DNA of 64,000 nt, from NCBI GenBank assembly GCA_963779325.1, contig CAVZXS010000010.1:62001-126000 (forward strand). The letters run 5' to 3'. Both the position numbers and the translations under genes were made by a program. Shown here one piece after another: positions 52,573 through 59,778 of this stretch (the first letter of the stretch is position 1; every line of letters begins with the position of its first letter). The notes under the pieces are model-generated. The model did not search any database. It saw only the letters and a program-made list of their open reading frames with translations, and was not told the DNA's origin. The DNA is from CAVZXS01 sp963779325 (GTDB lineage: Bacteria > Bacteroidota > Bacteroidia > Chitinophagales > Chitinophagaceae).

Positions 52573-52818
52573 ATGCCTTCTTCCAAACACAGACGGAAAC
52601 ATCCGCATCAAACAAAGACAAATCATCCGCATGCGGAAAGCAAGCCCAAAAAAAGCGCAGCGTTCTTTATGGCAATTATTTTTAGCATATTTGGCGCTTT
52701 AATTGGCCTGACGGCTACCGGCGGTAATATTATATGGATATTGGCAGGCGGCTCTATTGGCGCAGTAGCAGGCTATCTCTCGGGCAAGTCAATAGATAAA
52801 TCATCAAAAAAAGTTTAA
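52573..52818 (+). CDS. Small membrane protein
   Basis: An 81-residue protein from the ATG at 52573; a TTG two codons upstream is also possible. The first 28 residues are strongly basic and His-rich (MPSSKHRRKHPHQTKTNHPH). One or two hydrophobic segments follow (FFMAIIFSIFGALIGLTATG near 32-51, IIWILAGGSIGAVAGYLSG near 54-72) with a glycine-zipper-like pattern. The tail is SIDKSSKKV. Such small proteins are common in Bacteroidota; the function is unknown. Confidence 0.65.
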   Translation: MPSSKHRRKHPHQTKTNHPHAESKPKKSAAFFMAIIFSIFGALIGLTATGGNIIWILAGGSIGAVAGYLSGKSIDKSSKKV

Positions 52819-52850
52819 GTAAGCAATTTGTAAGATCGCAATTTGAATAA

Positions 52851-53618
52851 TTATTTATCCGTCTTCAACCAGTGATGCGGCCCTTTCATCATGTACGTTT
52901 TACTTTGTTCAATGGAGTCCATTATTTTCTCCATAATCGTTTCTGAGGGTGCATCATAATCAATTTCTAAAGGCGGCTTAAAAGTTACAGTAAGTAAGGA
53001 TCCTTTCTTTTTAAACTTCAGTCCTTTTTTATTAAAGGCTCGCCAGAAGCCGCTTATAACAACCGGTACCACAATGGGCTTGGTTTGTTTTATTATAAAT
53101 GCAGTTCCTTTTCTGCCGGGCGCAAAAGGTTTGGTAGTGCCTTGCGGAAAAGTAATAACCCAGTTATTATCCAACGCTCTTTGTATTTTTCTTGTATCGG
53201 ATGGATCAAGATTTCTTCGCACTTCCGTTCCTTCCGAACGCCAGGTTCTTTTTACCGTCAGGGCGCCGGCCATAGCAAACAAACGGCTTATCCAACTGCC
53301 TTTCATCGTTTCTTCGGCTGCTACATAATTTACCCGGGTAAATGGATTTAATAAATAATAAGGAATACCCAACTTATTTTGCTTACCCCATTTTACCGCG
53401 CAAAAAATATGTAAAAACGTGATTACATCCGCAAAATAAGTCTGATGATTACTTACAAATAAAACGTTGTAACGGGGTAAATTTTTAATATGTTCCGTTC
53501 CGGAAATTTTGAGTTTATTATACAGCACAAGACCCGGGTAGGAAAACAATCCCACCACGGCATATACGATTGATCGTACTATATTTATATTTCTCAGTCG
53601 CTCAAAAAAATTACTCAT
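52851..53618 (-). CDS. Lysophospholipid acyltransferase (PlsC-like)
   Basis: A 255-residue membrane-associated acyltransferase for phosphatidic acid or related lipid synthesis. The N-terminal segment IVYAVVGLFSYPGLVLYN (residues 16-33) is hydrophobic. The catalytic region reads FVSNHQTYFADVITF near residue 54: the usual NHxxxxD motif has five residues between His and Asp here. The second block VTFPQGTTKPFAPGRKGTAFIIK near 153-175 has Gln where FPEGTR has Glu. Both variations look clade-specific rather than damaging. The acyl acceptor is unknown. Confidence 0.88.
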   Translation of the reverse strand: MSNFFERLRNINIVRSIVYAVVGLFSYPGLVLYNKLKISGTEHIKNLPRYNVLFVSNHQTYFADVITFLHIFCAVKWGKQNKLGIPYYLLNPFTRVNYVAAEETMKGSWISRLFAMAGALTVKRTWRSEGTEVRRNLDPSDTRKIQRALDNNWVITFPQGTTKPFAPGRKGTAFIIKQTKPIVVPVVISGFWRAFNKKGLKFKKKGSLLTVTFKPPLEIDYDAPSETIMEKIMDSIEQSKTYMMKGPHHWLKTDK

Positions 53619-53765
53619 ATTATGTCAGCAATCAGTAGAAATTCTAAGATAAGCATTTGTATGTAATCGGGATGAAGAAATTAAAATACTATAATTAAAA
53701 AACTGTGTGAACAAAAATTTTAAGTATAAAAGGAATATCATAACTTCCAGTTCTAATTGCATATT

Positions 53766-55514
53766 ATGGGAGAATTACAAATTAAGAAACAACCGAAACA
53801 ATACGATGCGGTAATTGTAGGCTCGGGTGCTGGCGGCGGAATGGCCGCTTATGTATTATCGAAAGAAGGATTGAGTGTCTGCCTGGTGGAAGCCGGTGAC
53901 ATGTATGATCCGCAAAAAAACATTACCCAATTAAAAAATCCTTGGGATAGCCCGCGACGCGGCGCTTCTACCAAATTTCGTCCCTTCGGCGATTTTGATG
54001 CATGCTATTGGGGTTGGGATATTGAAGGCGAACCTTTCACAAAAGCGGAAGGTACTAAGTGGGATTGGTGGCGTGCAAGAATGCTTGGCGGAAGAACCAA
54101 CCATTGGGGAAGAATATCACTTCGGTTCGGTCCGAAAGATTTTAAAAGAAAAAGTATTGATGGCTTGGGCGATGACTGGCCCATCGGTTATGAAGATATA
54201 AAACCGTACTACGATAAAATTGATAAACTCATTGGTATCTTCGGTACTAATGAAGGATTGGAAAATGATCCTGACGGTTTTTTTCTGCCGCCACCCAAAC
54301 CGCGCCTGCATGAACTGATGATTAAGAATGCAGCAACTACCTCAGGTGTAAAAGTTATTCCGTCACGTTTATCCATTCTCACAAAAAAAATAGAAAGTAC
54401 TACGGACAGAGGCGTTTGTTTTTATTGCGGGCAATGCAACCGAAATTGCAGTATGGCTAAAGCCGATTTCTCGTCTACCAACGTATTAATATATCCTGCA
54501 TTAAATACCGGTAAAGTAGATATTATAGCCAATGCCATGGCAAGAGAAATATTAACCGGTAAGGATGGTTTGGCAACAGGTGTCTCCTACATTAATAAAG
54601 ATGATATGCAGGAGTATACTGTAAACGGCAGTGTAGTAATAGTAGCCGCCAGTGCATGTGAGAGTGCAAGGTTGTTGTTAAATTCAAAATCGGACAGGCA
54701 TCCAAACGGATTAGCTAATAACAGTAATGTAGTGGGGAAATATTTGCACGACAGTACCGGCGCCGCCTTGGGCGGTTTTTTACCACAGTTGTTTGACAGA
54801 AAAAGATACAATGAGGACGGTGTAGGCGGCTTGCATATCTACTCACCCTGGTGGTTAGATAATAAGAAATTGGATTTTCCCCGCGGGTATCATATTGAAT
54901 ATTGGGGCGGCATGAGTCAACCGGCGTATGGTTTTGGCTTTGGGATAGAAAATTATAACGGAAAATATTTAGTAAAAGGAAAACAAAAAGAAGCGGGCGG
55001 TTACGGTAAATCGTTAAAAGAGGATTATCGTTTTTATTACGGCGCAGGTGTAGGTATGGCGGGCCGCGGCGAAGCCATACCGAGAGAAGATAATTTTTGC
55101 GAGATAGATCCTAAAGTAGTTGATAAGTTTGGCATACCGGTACTTCGGTTTAATGTAAAGTGGAGTGAGCATGAAATAAACCAGGCTAAACACATGAAAG
55201 AAACTTTTAAGGAAATCATGCATAACATGGGTGCAGTAATTACCTGGGGAGCCGATGATACGGCTGCTAACGATTACGGATTGGAAGCCCCGGGAAAAAT
55301 TATACACGAAGCCGGTACGGTACGTATGGGTAATGATCCAAAAAAATCGGCGCTGAATAAATGGAGCCAGGCACATGATTGTAAAAATTTATTTTGTGTA
55401 GATGGCGGACAGTTTGTGAGCCAGGCCGATAAAAATATAACCTGGACTATACTTGCATTGAGCATGAGAGCTTGTGAATATATTGTTGCAGAAAAGAAGA
55501 AGCAGAATATTTAA
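53766..55514 (+). CDS. GMC-type FAD oxidoreductase with a cysteine cluster
   Basis: A 582-residue dehydrogenase from the ATG at 53766; the frame extends three codons to a TTG that I reject. The FAD motif VGSGAGGGMAAYVL is near residue 20 and GGRTNHWGR near 110 is the GMC loop near the flavin. CFYCGQCNRNCSM near residue 217 has four cysteines in CxxCxxCxxxC spacing, as for a metal or Fe-S site. The C-terminus carries HEAGTVRMGNDP near 517 (GMC catalytic His/Asn region) and VDGGQFVSQADKNITWTI near 547. The next gene encodes a gluconate 2-dehydrogenase subunit 3-like Tat protein, so a periplasmic sugar or polyol dehydrogenase complex is likely. Confidence 0.92.
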   Translation: MGELQIKKQPKQYDAVIVGSGAGGGMAAYVLSKEGLSVCLVEAGDMYDPQKNITQLKNPWDSPRRGASTKFRPFGDFDACYWGWDIEGEPFTKAEGTKWDWWRARMLGGRTNHWGRISLRFGPKDFKRKSIDGLGDDWPIGYEDIKPYYDKIDKLIGIFGTNEGLENDPDGFFLPPPKPRLHELMIKNAATTSGVKVIPSRLSILTKKIESTTDRGVCFYCGQCNRNCSMAKADFSSTNVLIYPALNTGKVDIIANAMAREILTGKDGLATGVSYINKDDMQEYTVNGSVVIVAASACESARLLLNSKSDRHPNGLANNSNVVGKYLHDSTGAALGGFLPQLFDRKRYNEDGVGGLHIYSPWWLDNKKLDFPRGYHIEYWGGMSQPAYGFGFGIENYNGKYLVKGKQKEAGGYGKSLKEDYRFYYGAGVGMAGRGEAIPREDNFCEIDPKVVDKFGIPVLRFNVKWSEHEINQAKHMKETFKEIMHNMGAVITWGADDTAANDYGLEAPGKIIHEAGTVRMGNDPKKSALNKWSQAHDCKNLFCVDGGQFVSQADKNITWTILALSMRACEYIVAEKKKQNI

Positions 55515-55650
55515 CTCCCAATATTCCTCTAAAGGAAGACTTAGGGAGAGCCTGAAAGAATGAATGAGTAATGATTAATGAAACAAAATTTTAAAATCAT
55601 AAAAAACTAAAGCCTGCCGCCATTTGGCGGATAGGTTTGGAGGACATTTT

Positions 55651-56322
55651 ATGGATCGTCGTAAATCATTGAAATTATTAGTGACCGGTACATTGGCAAC
55701 CGGCGCGGTAGTAGCGGGATGCAAAACTACGGATGACAAGCCCGGCACCGCATCGGGCAAAGAACCGGTATTTAATTTGGACCGCACCAAAGAAGAAATA
55801 AAACGTGAAAAGGAATTATTGGCCCTGGAGAAATTTTTTACCGCTCATGAAATGGCAACCATAACCGTGCTGGCCGATATTATAATTCCGAGAGATGAAG
55901 TAAGCGGTAGTGCGAGTGATGCCAAAGTACCGGACTTTATAGAGTTTATAGTAAAAGATATGCCCGATCATCAAACTCCTATGCGGGGTGGCCTGCGCTG
56001 GTTAGACATACAATGTCTGAAACAATATGAAAAAGCATTTAAAGATTGCAGCGCAGCGCAGCAGATTGAAATGGCAGATCAAATTGCCTACCCGCTGAAA
56101 GCGAAACCGGCAATGAAACCGGGTGTGGCGTTTTTCAACCTGATGCGCAACCTGACAGCCACCGGTTTTTACACTTCTGAAATAGGTGTAAAAGACGTGG
56201 GTTATATAGGCAATGCGGCCAATCAATGGAACGGAGTGCCGGATGATGTGCTGAAACAATACAATCTTGCTTACACGGAAAAAGAACTTAAAGAATGTAT
56301 AAGTTTTGAGAAGAATGCTTAG
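55651..56322 (+). CDS. Gluconate 2-dehydrogenase subunit 3 family Tat lipoprotein
   Basis: A 223-residue protein from the ATG at 55651, with GGAGG just upstream; an upstream TTG at 55624 is less likely. MDRRKSLKLLVTGTLATGAV has a twin-arginine pair and is followed by VAGCK, giving a Tat lipoprotein with the lipid-modified cysteine near residue 25. The family domain covers about 65-210 (ATITVLADIIIPRDEVSGSASDAKVPDFIEFIV, GLRWLDIQCLKQY, GVAFFNLMRNLTATGFYTSEIGVKDVGYIG). In known complexes it helps export and assemble the flavoprotein subunit, here the GMC oxidoreductase 136 bp upstream. Export through Tat fits a folded FAD partner. Confidence 0.92.
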   Translation: MDRRKSLKLLVTGTLATGAVVAGCKTTDDKPGTASGKEPVFNLDRTKEEIKREKELLALEKFFTAHEMATITVLADIIIPRDEVSGSASDAKVPDFIEFIVKDMPDHQTPMRGGLRWLDIQCLKQYEKAFKDCSAAQQIEMADQIAYPLKAKPAMKPGVAFFNLMRNLTATGFYTSEIGVKDVGYIGNAANQWNGVPDDVLKQYNLAYTEKELKECISFEKNA

Positions 56323-56477
56323 GAAAAAATACTAAACTGATTGGTAATTGAATCCGAAGAAGCAATATAATACCGAGAGCTGCGAAGCATACACAATTAG
56401 ATTATTTTACCCTGCGATTCGGTATAAATCTTTAACTTTAATTGAAACAAATTTATCAACACTAAAAAATAAACGTT

Positions 56478-56678
56478 ATGGCTATTGTAAAAGTAATTGA
56501 AGTAATTGCGGTTTCTGAAAAAGGTATTGACGATGCTGTACGCAGCGCGGTGGCAGAGGCATCTAAAACAGTAAGAAATATTGATTCAGTTTATGTACAG
56601 GACATTAAGGCACATGTAAAAGACGGCAAGGTAACCACCTTTGGTTGTGTATGTAAAATATCGTTCAGGTTGGATTGA
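56478..56678 (+). CDS. Dodecin
   Basis: A 66-residue flavin-storage protein that assembles into a hollow dodecamer. AIVKVIEVIAVSEKGIDDAVRSAVAEASKTVRNIDSVYVQDIKAHVKDGKVTTFGCVCKISFRL matches the family from end to end, including the central helix and the VYVQDIKAHV strand near residue 40, and Trp/Val variations at the flavin site are hard to judge by eye. It is a single gene followed by a terminator; proximity to a GMC flavoprotein may be chance. Confidence 0.93.
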   Translation: MAIVKVIEVIAVSEKGIDDAVRSAVAEASKTVRNIDSVYVQDIKAHVKDGKVTTFGCVCKISFRLD

Positions 56679-56700
56679 TTTTTCTTTTTCGAAGTAGTTG

Positions 56701-56738
56701 GCCGCCGCAGTTGAGAGATTGCGGCGGTTTTTTTTAGT
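56701..56738 (+). terminator. Terminator of the dodecin gene
   Basis: An 8-bp stem CCGCCGCA / TGCGGCGG with a 10-nt loop followed by nine T, 23 nt after the dodecin stop. Confidence 0.9.
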
Positions 56739-56782
56739 GTTCATAACTAATCTCTGTTTTACCATTTTCTATTTTTCCTACT

Positions 56783-57376
56783 TTAGCATTTTTCATTTTT
56801 TCCATCTATCTCATCTGCTGATAAATAAGTTCTTCCTGTTTTGAGATTATCCGGGTCATATGAATGATAATATTGGCCATCAATTCTATCCTTATTCTGT
56901 AAACTTTGCCCATTTGCCTTATGTAATGATTATCGTTCTAAATCTCTTGATGATACTCTGCCATCTGCTTCTAAAAATTTAAACTCAGTAAAATCTTTTC
57001 CAATATCCCTCAAATGATCTCCTATTCTACTTTCAATAGGGTTTTTTGTTATTACATTATATACAACTTTGCCATCTTTTATAAGCTGATAAAAGAAATC
57101 TAATCCAAAAGGGTCTATCTGCATATTTAAATCAGGTACATAGGCATATAGATTCGGGTTTTTCCAGAAAGCCCAATGAGGTCTTTTGATAGTACCATCG
57201 GCAGCTACAACTAATTGCGGTCGTTTAGCCAACTCATATTTCCACTCATGTAACAACACATTCTCATCCCATACATAACGATCAACTTTTCCATCTGCAA
57301 TTTTTGCAGTTCTTCTTCCCAATGCATCGTACTCAAATTCCACGAAACTTCCATCGGGACGTTTTCCCTGTTGCAC
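56783..57376 (-). pseudogene. RHS-type toxin fragment with in-frame stop, GIY-YIG/URI-like C-terminus
   Basis: A remnant of an RHS polymorphic toxin. From a GTG at 57376 it reads the RHS core end (GSFVEFEYDALGRRTAKI, VDRYVWDENVLLHEW, NLYAYVPDLNMQIDPFGLD), then a toxin domain (FYQLIKDGKVVYNVITKNPI, RIGDHLRDIGKDFTEFKFL, GRVSSRDLER) interrupted by TAA at 56930-56932. The same frame continues after the stop with SLHKANGQSLQNKDRIDGQYYHSYDPDN and ends at 56783. YQL-VVY-ITKN and the later DLE-ALHN-like part resemble the GIY-YIG/Tox-URI2 nuclease class. The N-terminus is cut by a TGA directly upstream, so both ends are damaged. It is probably inactive. Confidence 0.7.
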
Positions 57377-57481
57377 TCAACCTGTGTGGAAAGATGGGTT
57401 ATTACTAACAGTTACCGGGGTTTGAAAACAAAATCTCCTGGTATTTGCCTCTTCAAATTTTTCTGTATACAGGGTATCCAT
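57377..57481 (-). pseudogene. Chimeric immunity-gene scar
   Basis: A 34-codon frame that starts MDTLYTEKFEEAN, nearly the same as the first 13 residues of the HEAT-repeat immunity protein at 59764 (MDTLFTEKFEEAN), then runs into DNA identical over 24 nt (57422-57445) to the 3' end of the gene at 58747. It thus joins the head of one immunity gene to the tail of another, as if the sequence between had been deleted. It is followed by the RHS fragment. Confidence 0.7.
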
Positions 57482-57534
57482 TTATCTAAAGAATAAGTGA
57501 TCTTACTCAGTTTAACTTTACAAAAGTAATTTTC

Positions 57535-58002
57535 TTAAGCAAGGGCAAGCAAAATATCAGTTTTTTCAGCGAATCGTTCTGGGTTTCTTTTAAACAATGA
57601 TTCACAAAAAGTTTTTAAAAGTTTTTTTTCATCATTACCCATATTGGGCAGAAGTGTTTTTAAATCGTTAAATGATTGTTCATTGTTCAAAAGTCTGAGA
57701 AAAAAAGTTTCAGCCCATCCGTAAGCTTCGGGTTGTATAGTTGTAAGAAGAGGAAAGACTTTAGCTATATATTCTTTAGGTCCGATTTTTTTATAAAAAA
57801 ACTCAATCCCATGCAAGGTTGAGTACATTACTTCCTGGTTTTCTGTTTCATCATGAAAACCTTTTATCAAAGAATCAATTACAGCAGGATTGTTTTCGTT
57901 AAAAATACTGTTTACAGCCTCTTCATACAAGGCTGTTTGCGCATAGGTAGTCATCAATTTATTCTCTACCAGTTGTTGCTCTAATTCATTTATTGTCATC
58001 AC
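57535..58002 (-). CDS. Probable immunity protein for the orphan toxin cassette (Imm30-like)
   Basis: A 155-residue acidic, all-helical protein (MTINELEQQLVENKLMTTYAQ, IDSLIKGFHDETENQEVMYSTLHGIEFFYKKI near residues 40-72, LLTTIQPEAYGWAETFFLRLLNN near 82). The LHGIEFF and EAYGWAE segments are reminiscent of the Imm30 family of polymorphic-toxin immunity proteins; this is recognition by eye, not a search. It lies 8 nt after the stop of the orphan toxin cassette, the usual toxin-then-immunity order. It would bind and block that toxin in the cytoplasm. Confidence 0.75.
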   Translation of the reverse strand: MMTINELEQQLVENKLMTTYAQTALYEEAVNSIFNENNPAVIDSLIKGFHDETENQEVMYSTLHGIEFFYKKIGPKEYIAKVFPLLTTIQPEAYGWAETFFLRLLNNEQSFNDLKTLLPNMGNDEKKLLKTFCESLFKRNPERFAEKTDILLALA

Positions 58003-58010
58003 ACAGAATT

Positions 58011-58688
58011 TTATTTACCAAAGATATCAGGATAGTTCAGTTTATTTTGTTTTATTGCTTCCAGAATTTGTTGTCTTATTTCTGGTGTGTACAAGCCATC
58101 TTCCAAGTAAATTCTTCTTGCATCCATTATATCTCTTGCCAAAGCACTTCTCGGTGATAAATCCCAGTATGCTTGCTGCTCGGCTTTAGTCATGCTATTA
58201 TCATAGGTTGCCGTCCTTCTATGCCTGCCGCCTGTACCAGGATGAGGCTGCTCCATATTCATTGATATACCATTATCCCTGCTGTAATTAGCACCACCAT
58301 TCTTTTTCATGAACGCATCAGATGGCATATGGTGAGGCGTAATATTATCGCCAACAGACCCGGCATCATTAAGATTTCTGTAAGTACCTACTTCACCCTC
58401 ACCAGACAATAATGATTTTTGATTTGTTTGCCCATCTTCAAACGCCTCCCCCTTTTTATTATTTGCTGTTGGCTTCGCTTCATCAGCACCCTGTGCTTTT
58501 GCATTAGCATTTGCTTCTTCTTTTGGTGGCTTTGTATCGCCGTCTTTAGGCGCATTGCCGTCTTTATCGGTATTTGTTTGCGGTTCTTCTCTTACCGGTG
58601 TATTGCTTCTTCCTTTTACATTTAAAAAATAAAGAAATAGTAAATAATCTGAAGGGTGTGCCTGGCCGGTGGCTATTCGTTGCCCCAT
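58011..58688 (-). CDS. Orphan toxin cassette (C-terminal part of a PAAR-like effector)
   Basis: A 225-residue frame that starts inside the shared region of the effector at 59779: MGQRIATGQAHPSDYLLFLYFLNVKG is identical to the full-length protein, followed by the same Asn/Lys-rich linker up to KKGEAFEDG near residue 87. It then differs: DNITPHHMPSDAFMKKNGG, GISMNMEQPHPGTGGRHRRTATYDN, SPRSALARDIMDARRIY. Histidines in PHHMPS and GGRHRRT suggest a His-Me finger nuclease-like toxin. The N-terminal PAAR-like and membrane regions are missing and an in-frame TAA lies about 48 nt upstream, so it is a silent cassette able to recombine into the main gene, or a truncated copy. Confidence 0.8.
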   Translation of the reverse strand: MGQRIATGQAHPSDYLLFLYFLNVKGRSNTPVREEPQTNTDKDGNAPKDGDTKPPKEEANANAKAQGADEAKPTANNKKGEAFEDGQTNQKSLLSGEGEVGTYRNLNDAGSVGDNITPHHMPSDAFMKKNGGANYSRDNGISMNMEQPHPGTGGRHRRTATYDNSMTKAEQQAYWDLSPRSALARDIMDARRIYLEDGLYTPEIRQQILEAIKQNKLNYPDIFGK

Positions 58689-58707
58689 GCCTATTTCAGG
58701 TACAGCA
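58571..58707. repeat. 137-nt perfect direct repeat, orphan copy
   Basis: Identical to 60339-60475 (offset 1768 bp) at every position. Similarity with more mismatches continues on the left side to about 58440. It encodes the C-terminal end of the effector's constant region. Confidence 0.95.
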
Positions 58708-58746
58708 GCACCACTAAATGCTATAAAAAAGTTTTAGTAATAAAAG

Positions 58747-59085
58747 CTACCATGGATTGAAAACAAAATCTCCTGGTATTTTCCAATCTGTATCATTGTA
58801 TACATACTTAATTAGCACTATACACTCATTATAGGTAAGATGCTTTTGATAGGAACCTCTTCGTTCTGCATCGGGAATATCAGCAAGCCATTTATCAGTT
58901 GAAATAAATAAAAACTGTAGTTTAAGATTGTTGGGTGTAATTATTCCCCAGAAATTATCCTTTGAATCCGTTAAATCATAAAAAGAATTAATAGCTTTTT
59001 CTAAATCCACATCTTTGGGATTATTTGCCTCGATGAAATCATCAGTATCATAATCAGTGTAAAATATCTGCATATAATCAGGCAA
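58747..59085 (-). CDS. Second putative immunity protein
   Basis: A 112-residue acidic protein (MPDYMQIFYTDYDTDDFIEANN, DLEKAINSFYDLTDSKDNFWGIITPNNLKLQFLFISTDKWLADIPDAERRGSYQKHLT, ending WKIPGDFVFNPW). The pattern of an acidic helix followed by a beta-sheet with LQFLFIS resembles small alpha/beta immunity proteins, e.g. Imm1-like, but I cannot name the family with confidence. It starts 4 nt after the end of the HEAT-repeat gene. Its 3' end is repeated in the scar at 57422-57445. Confidence 0.7.
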   Translation of the reverse strand: MPDYMQIFYTDYDTDDFIEANNPKDVDLEKAINSFYDLTDSKDNFWGIITPNNLKLQFLFISTDKWLADIPDAERRGSYQKHLTYNECIVLIKYVYNDTDWKIPGDFVFNPW

Positions 59086-59089
59086 TTGC

Positions 59090-59764
59090 TTATTTAATAA
59101 TTTTTTCCCTTGCTTTATTTATATCTCCGGAAATATCCCCCGTATTAGGATCTTCTTTCAGGCCATACTTCATTTTTTCTAAATCTTGGATCACAACTAT
59201 AATTAAAGCTATAACCTTTTCGTTCTTTTCAGTTTTAATTTTTTTAAATAAAAAATTTAGTATCTCTGCTTTCACTGACGGAATGCGAAAGAATATTTGC
59301 CGCATGGCAGTAACTGTGAATCCTCTTAGGTAATCTATCTTTTCCCTGTTATAATGATTTTCCAATACTTTTATATCATCAGAAGTTCCAAGCCAACCTA
59401 ATGATATAATTACTTTATACCTTATTTCATCATTTTCATTTGATAAATATTCAAAGAGATTTTTTAAAATGCTTTTATCACCAGATAATCCCAGTAGGTG
59501 AATGATGTCAGACTTTTCGTGTATAGAAGTTTTAGTATTTAGTTTTTCAAGCAAAAAACCGGTTGCGTTTTGTTTACGTTTTAAAAAACCTTTCCCTAAA
59601 ACTCTTTTTAAATCTGAATTGTGAGAGGATTGGAAAAATCCGTAATGATTTTCAATACCCTGTTGGGACTCATCCACAAGTAATTCATTTAGAAATTTAT
59701 TATGAATAGTGAAGCTATCTGTTGCATTTGCCTCTTCAAACTTTTCTGTAAATAATGTATCCAT
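59090..59764 (-). CDS. HEAT-repeat immunity-like protein
   Basis: A 224-residue helical protein with repeated amphipathic helix pairs typical of HEAT repeats: TKTSIHEKSDIIHLLGLSGDKSILKNLFEYLSNENDEIRYKVIISLGWLGTSDDIKVLENHY near 80-140 and IPSVKAEILNFLFKKIKTEKNEKVIALIIVVIQDLEKM near 158-196. It lies 14 nt after the toxin gene at 59779 and so is the first candidate immunity protein for it. Its first 13 codons are repeated at 57443-57481. HEAT-like immunity proteins are known in polymorphic toxin systems; the pairing is inference from order. Confidence 0.8.
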   Translation of the reverse strand: MDTLFTEKFEEANATDSFTIHNKFLNELLVDESQQGIENHYGFFQSSHNSDLKRVLGKGFLKRKQNATGFLLEKLNTKTSIHEKSDIIHLLGLSGDKSILKNLFEYLSNENDEIRYKVIISLGWLGTSDDIKVLENHYNREKIDYLRGFTVTAMRQIFFRIPSVKAEILNFLFKKIKTEKNEKVIALIIVVIQDLEKMKYGLKEDPNTGDISGDINKAREKIIK

Positions 59765-59778
59765 TTAATAATCAAAAA

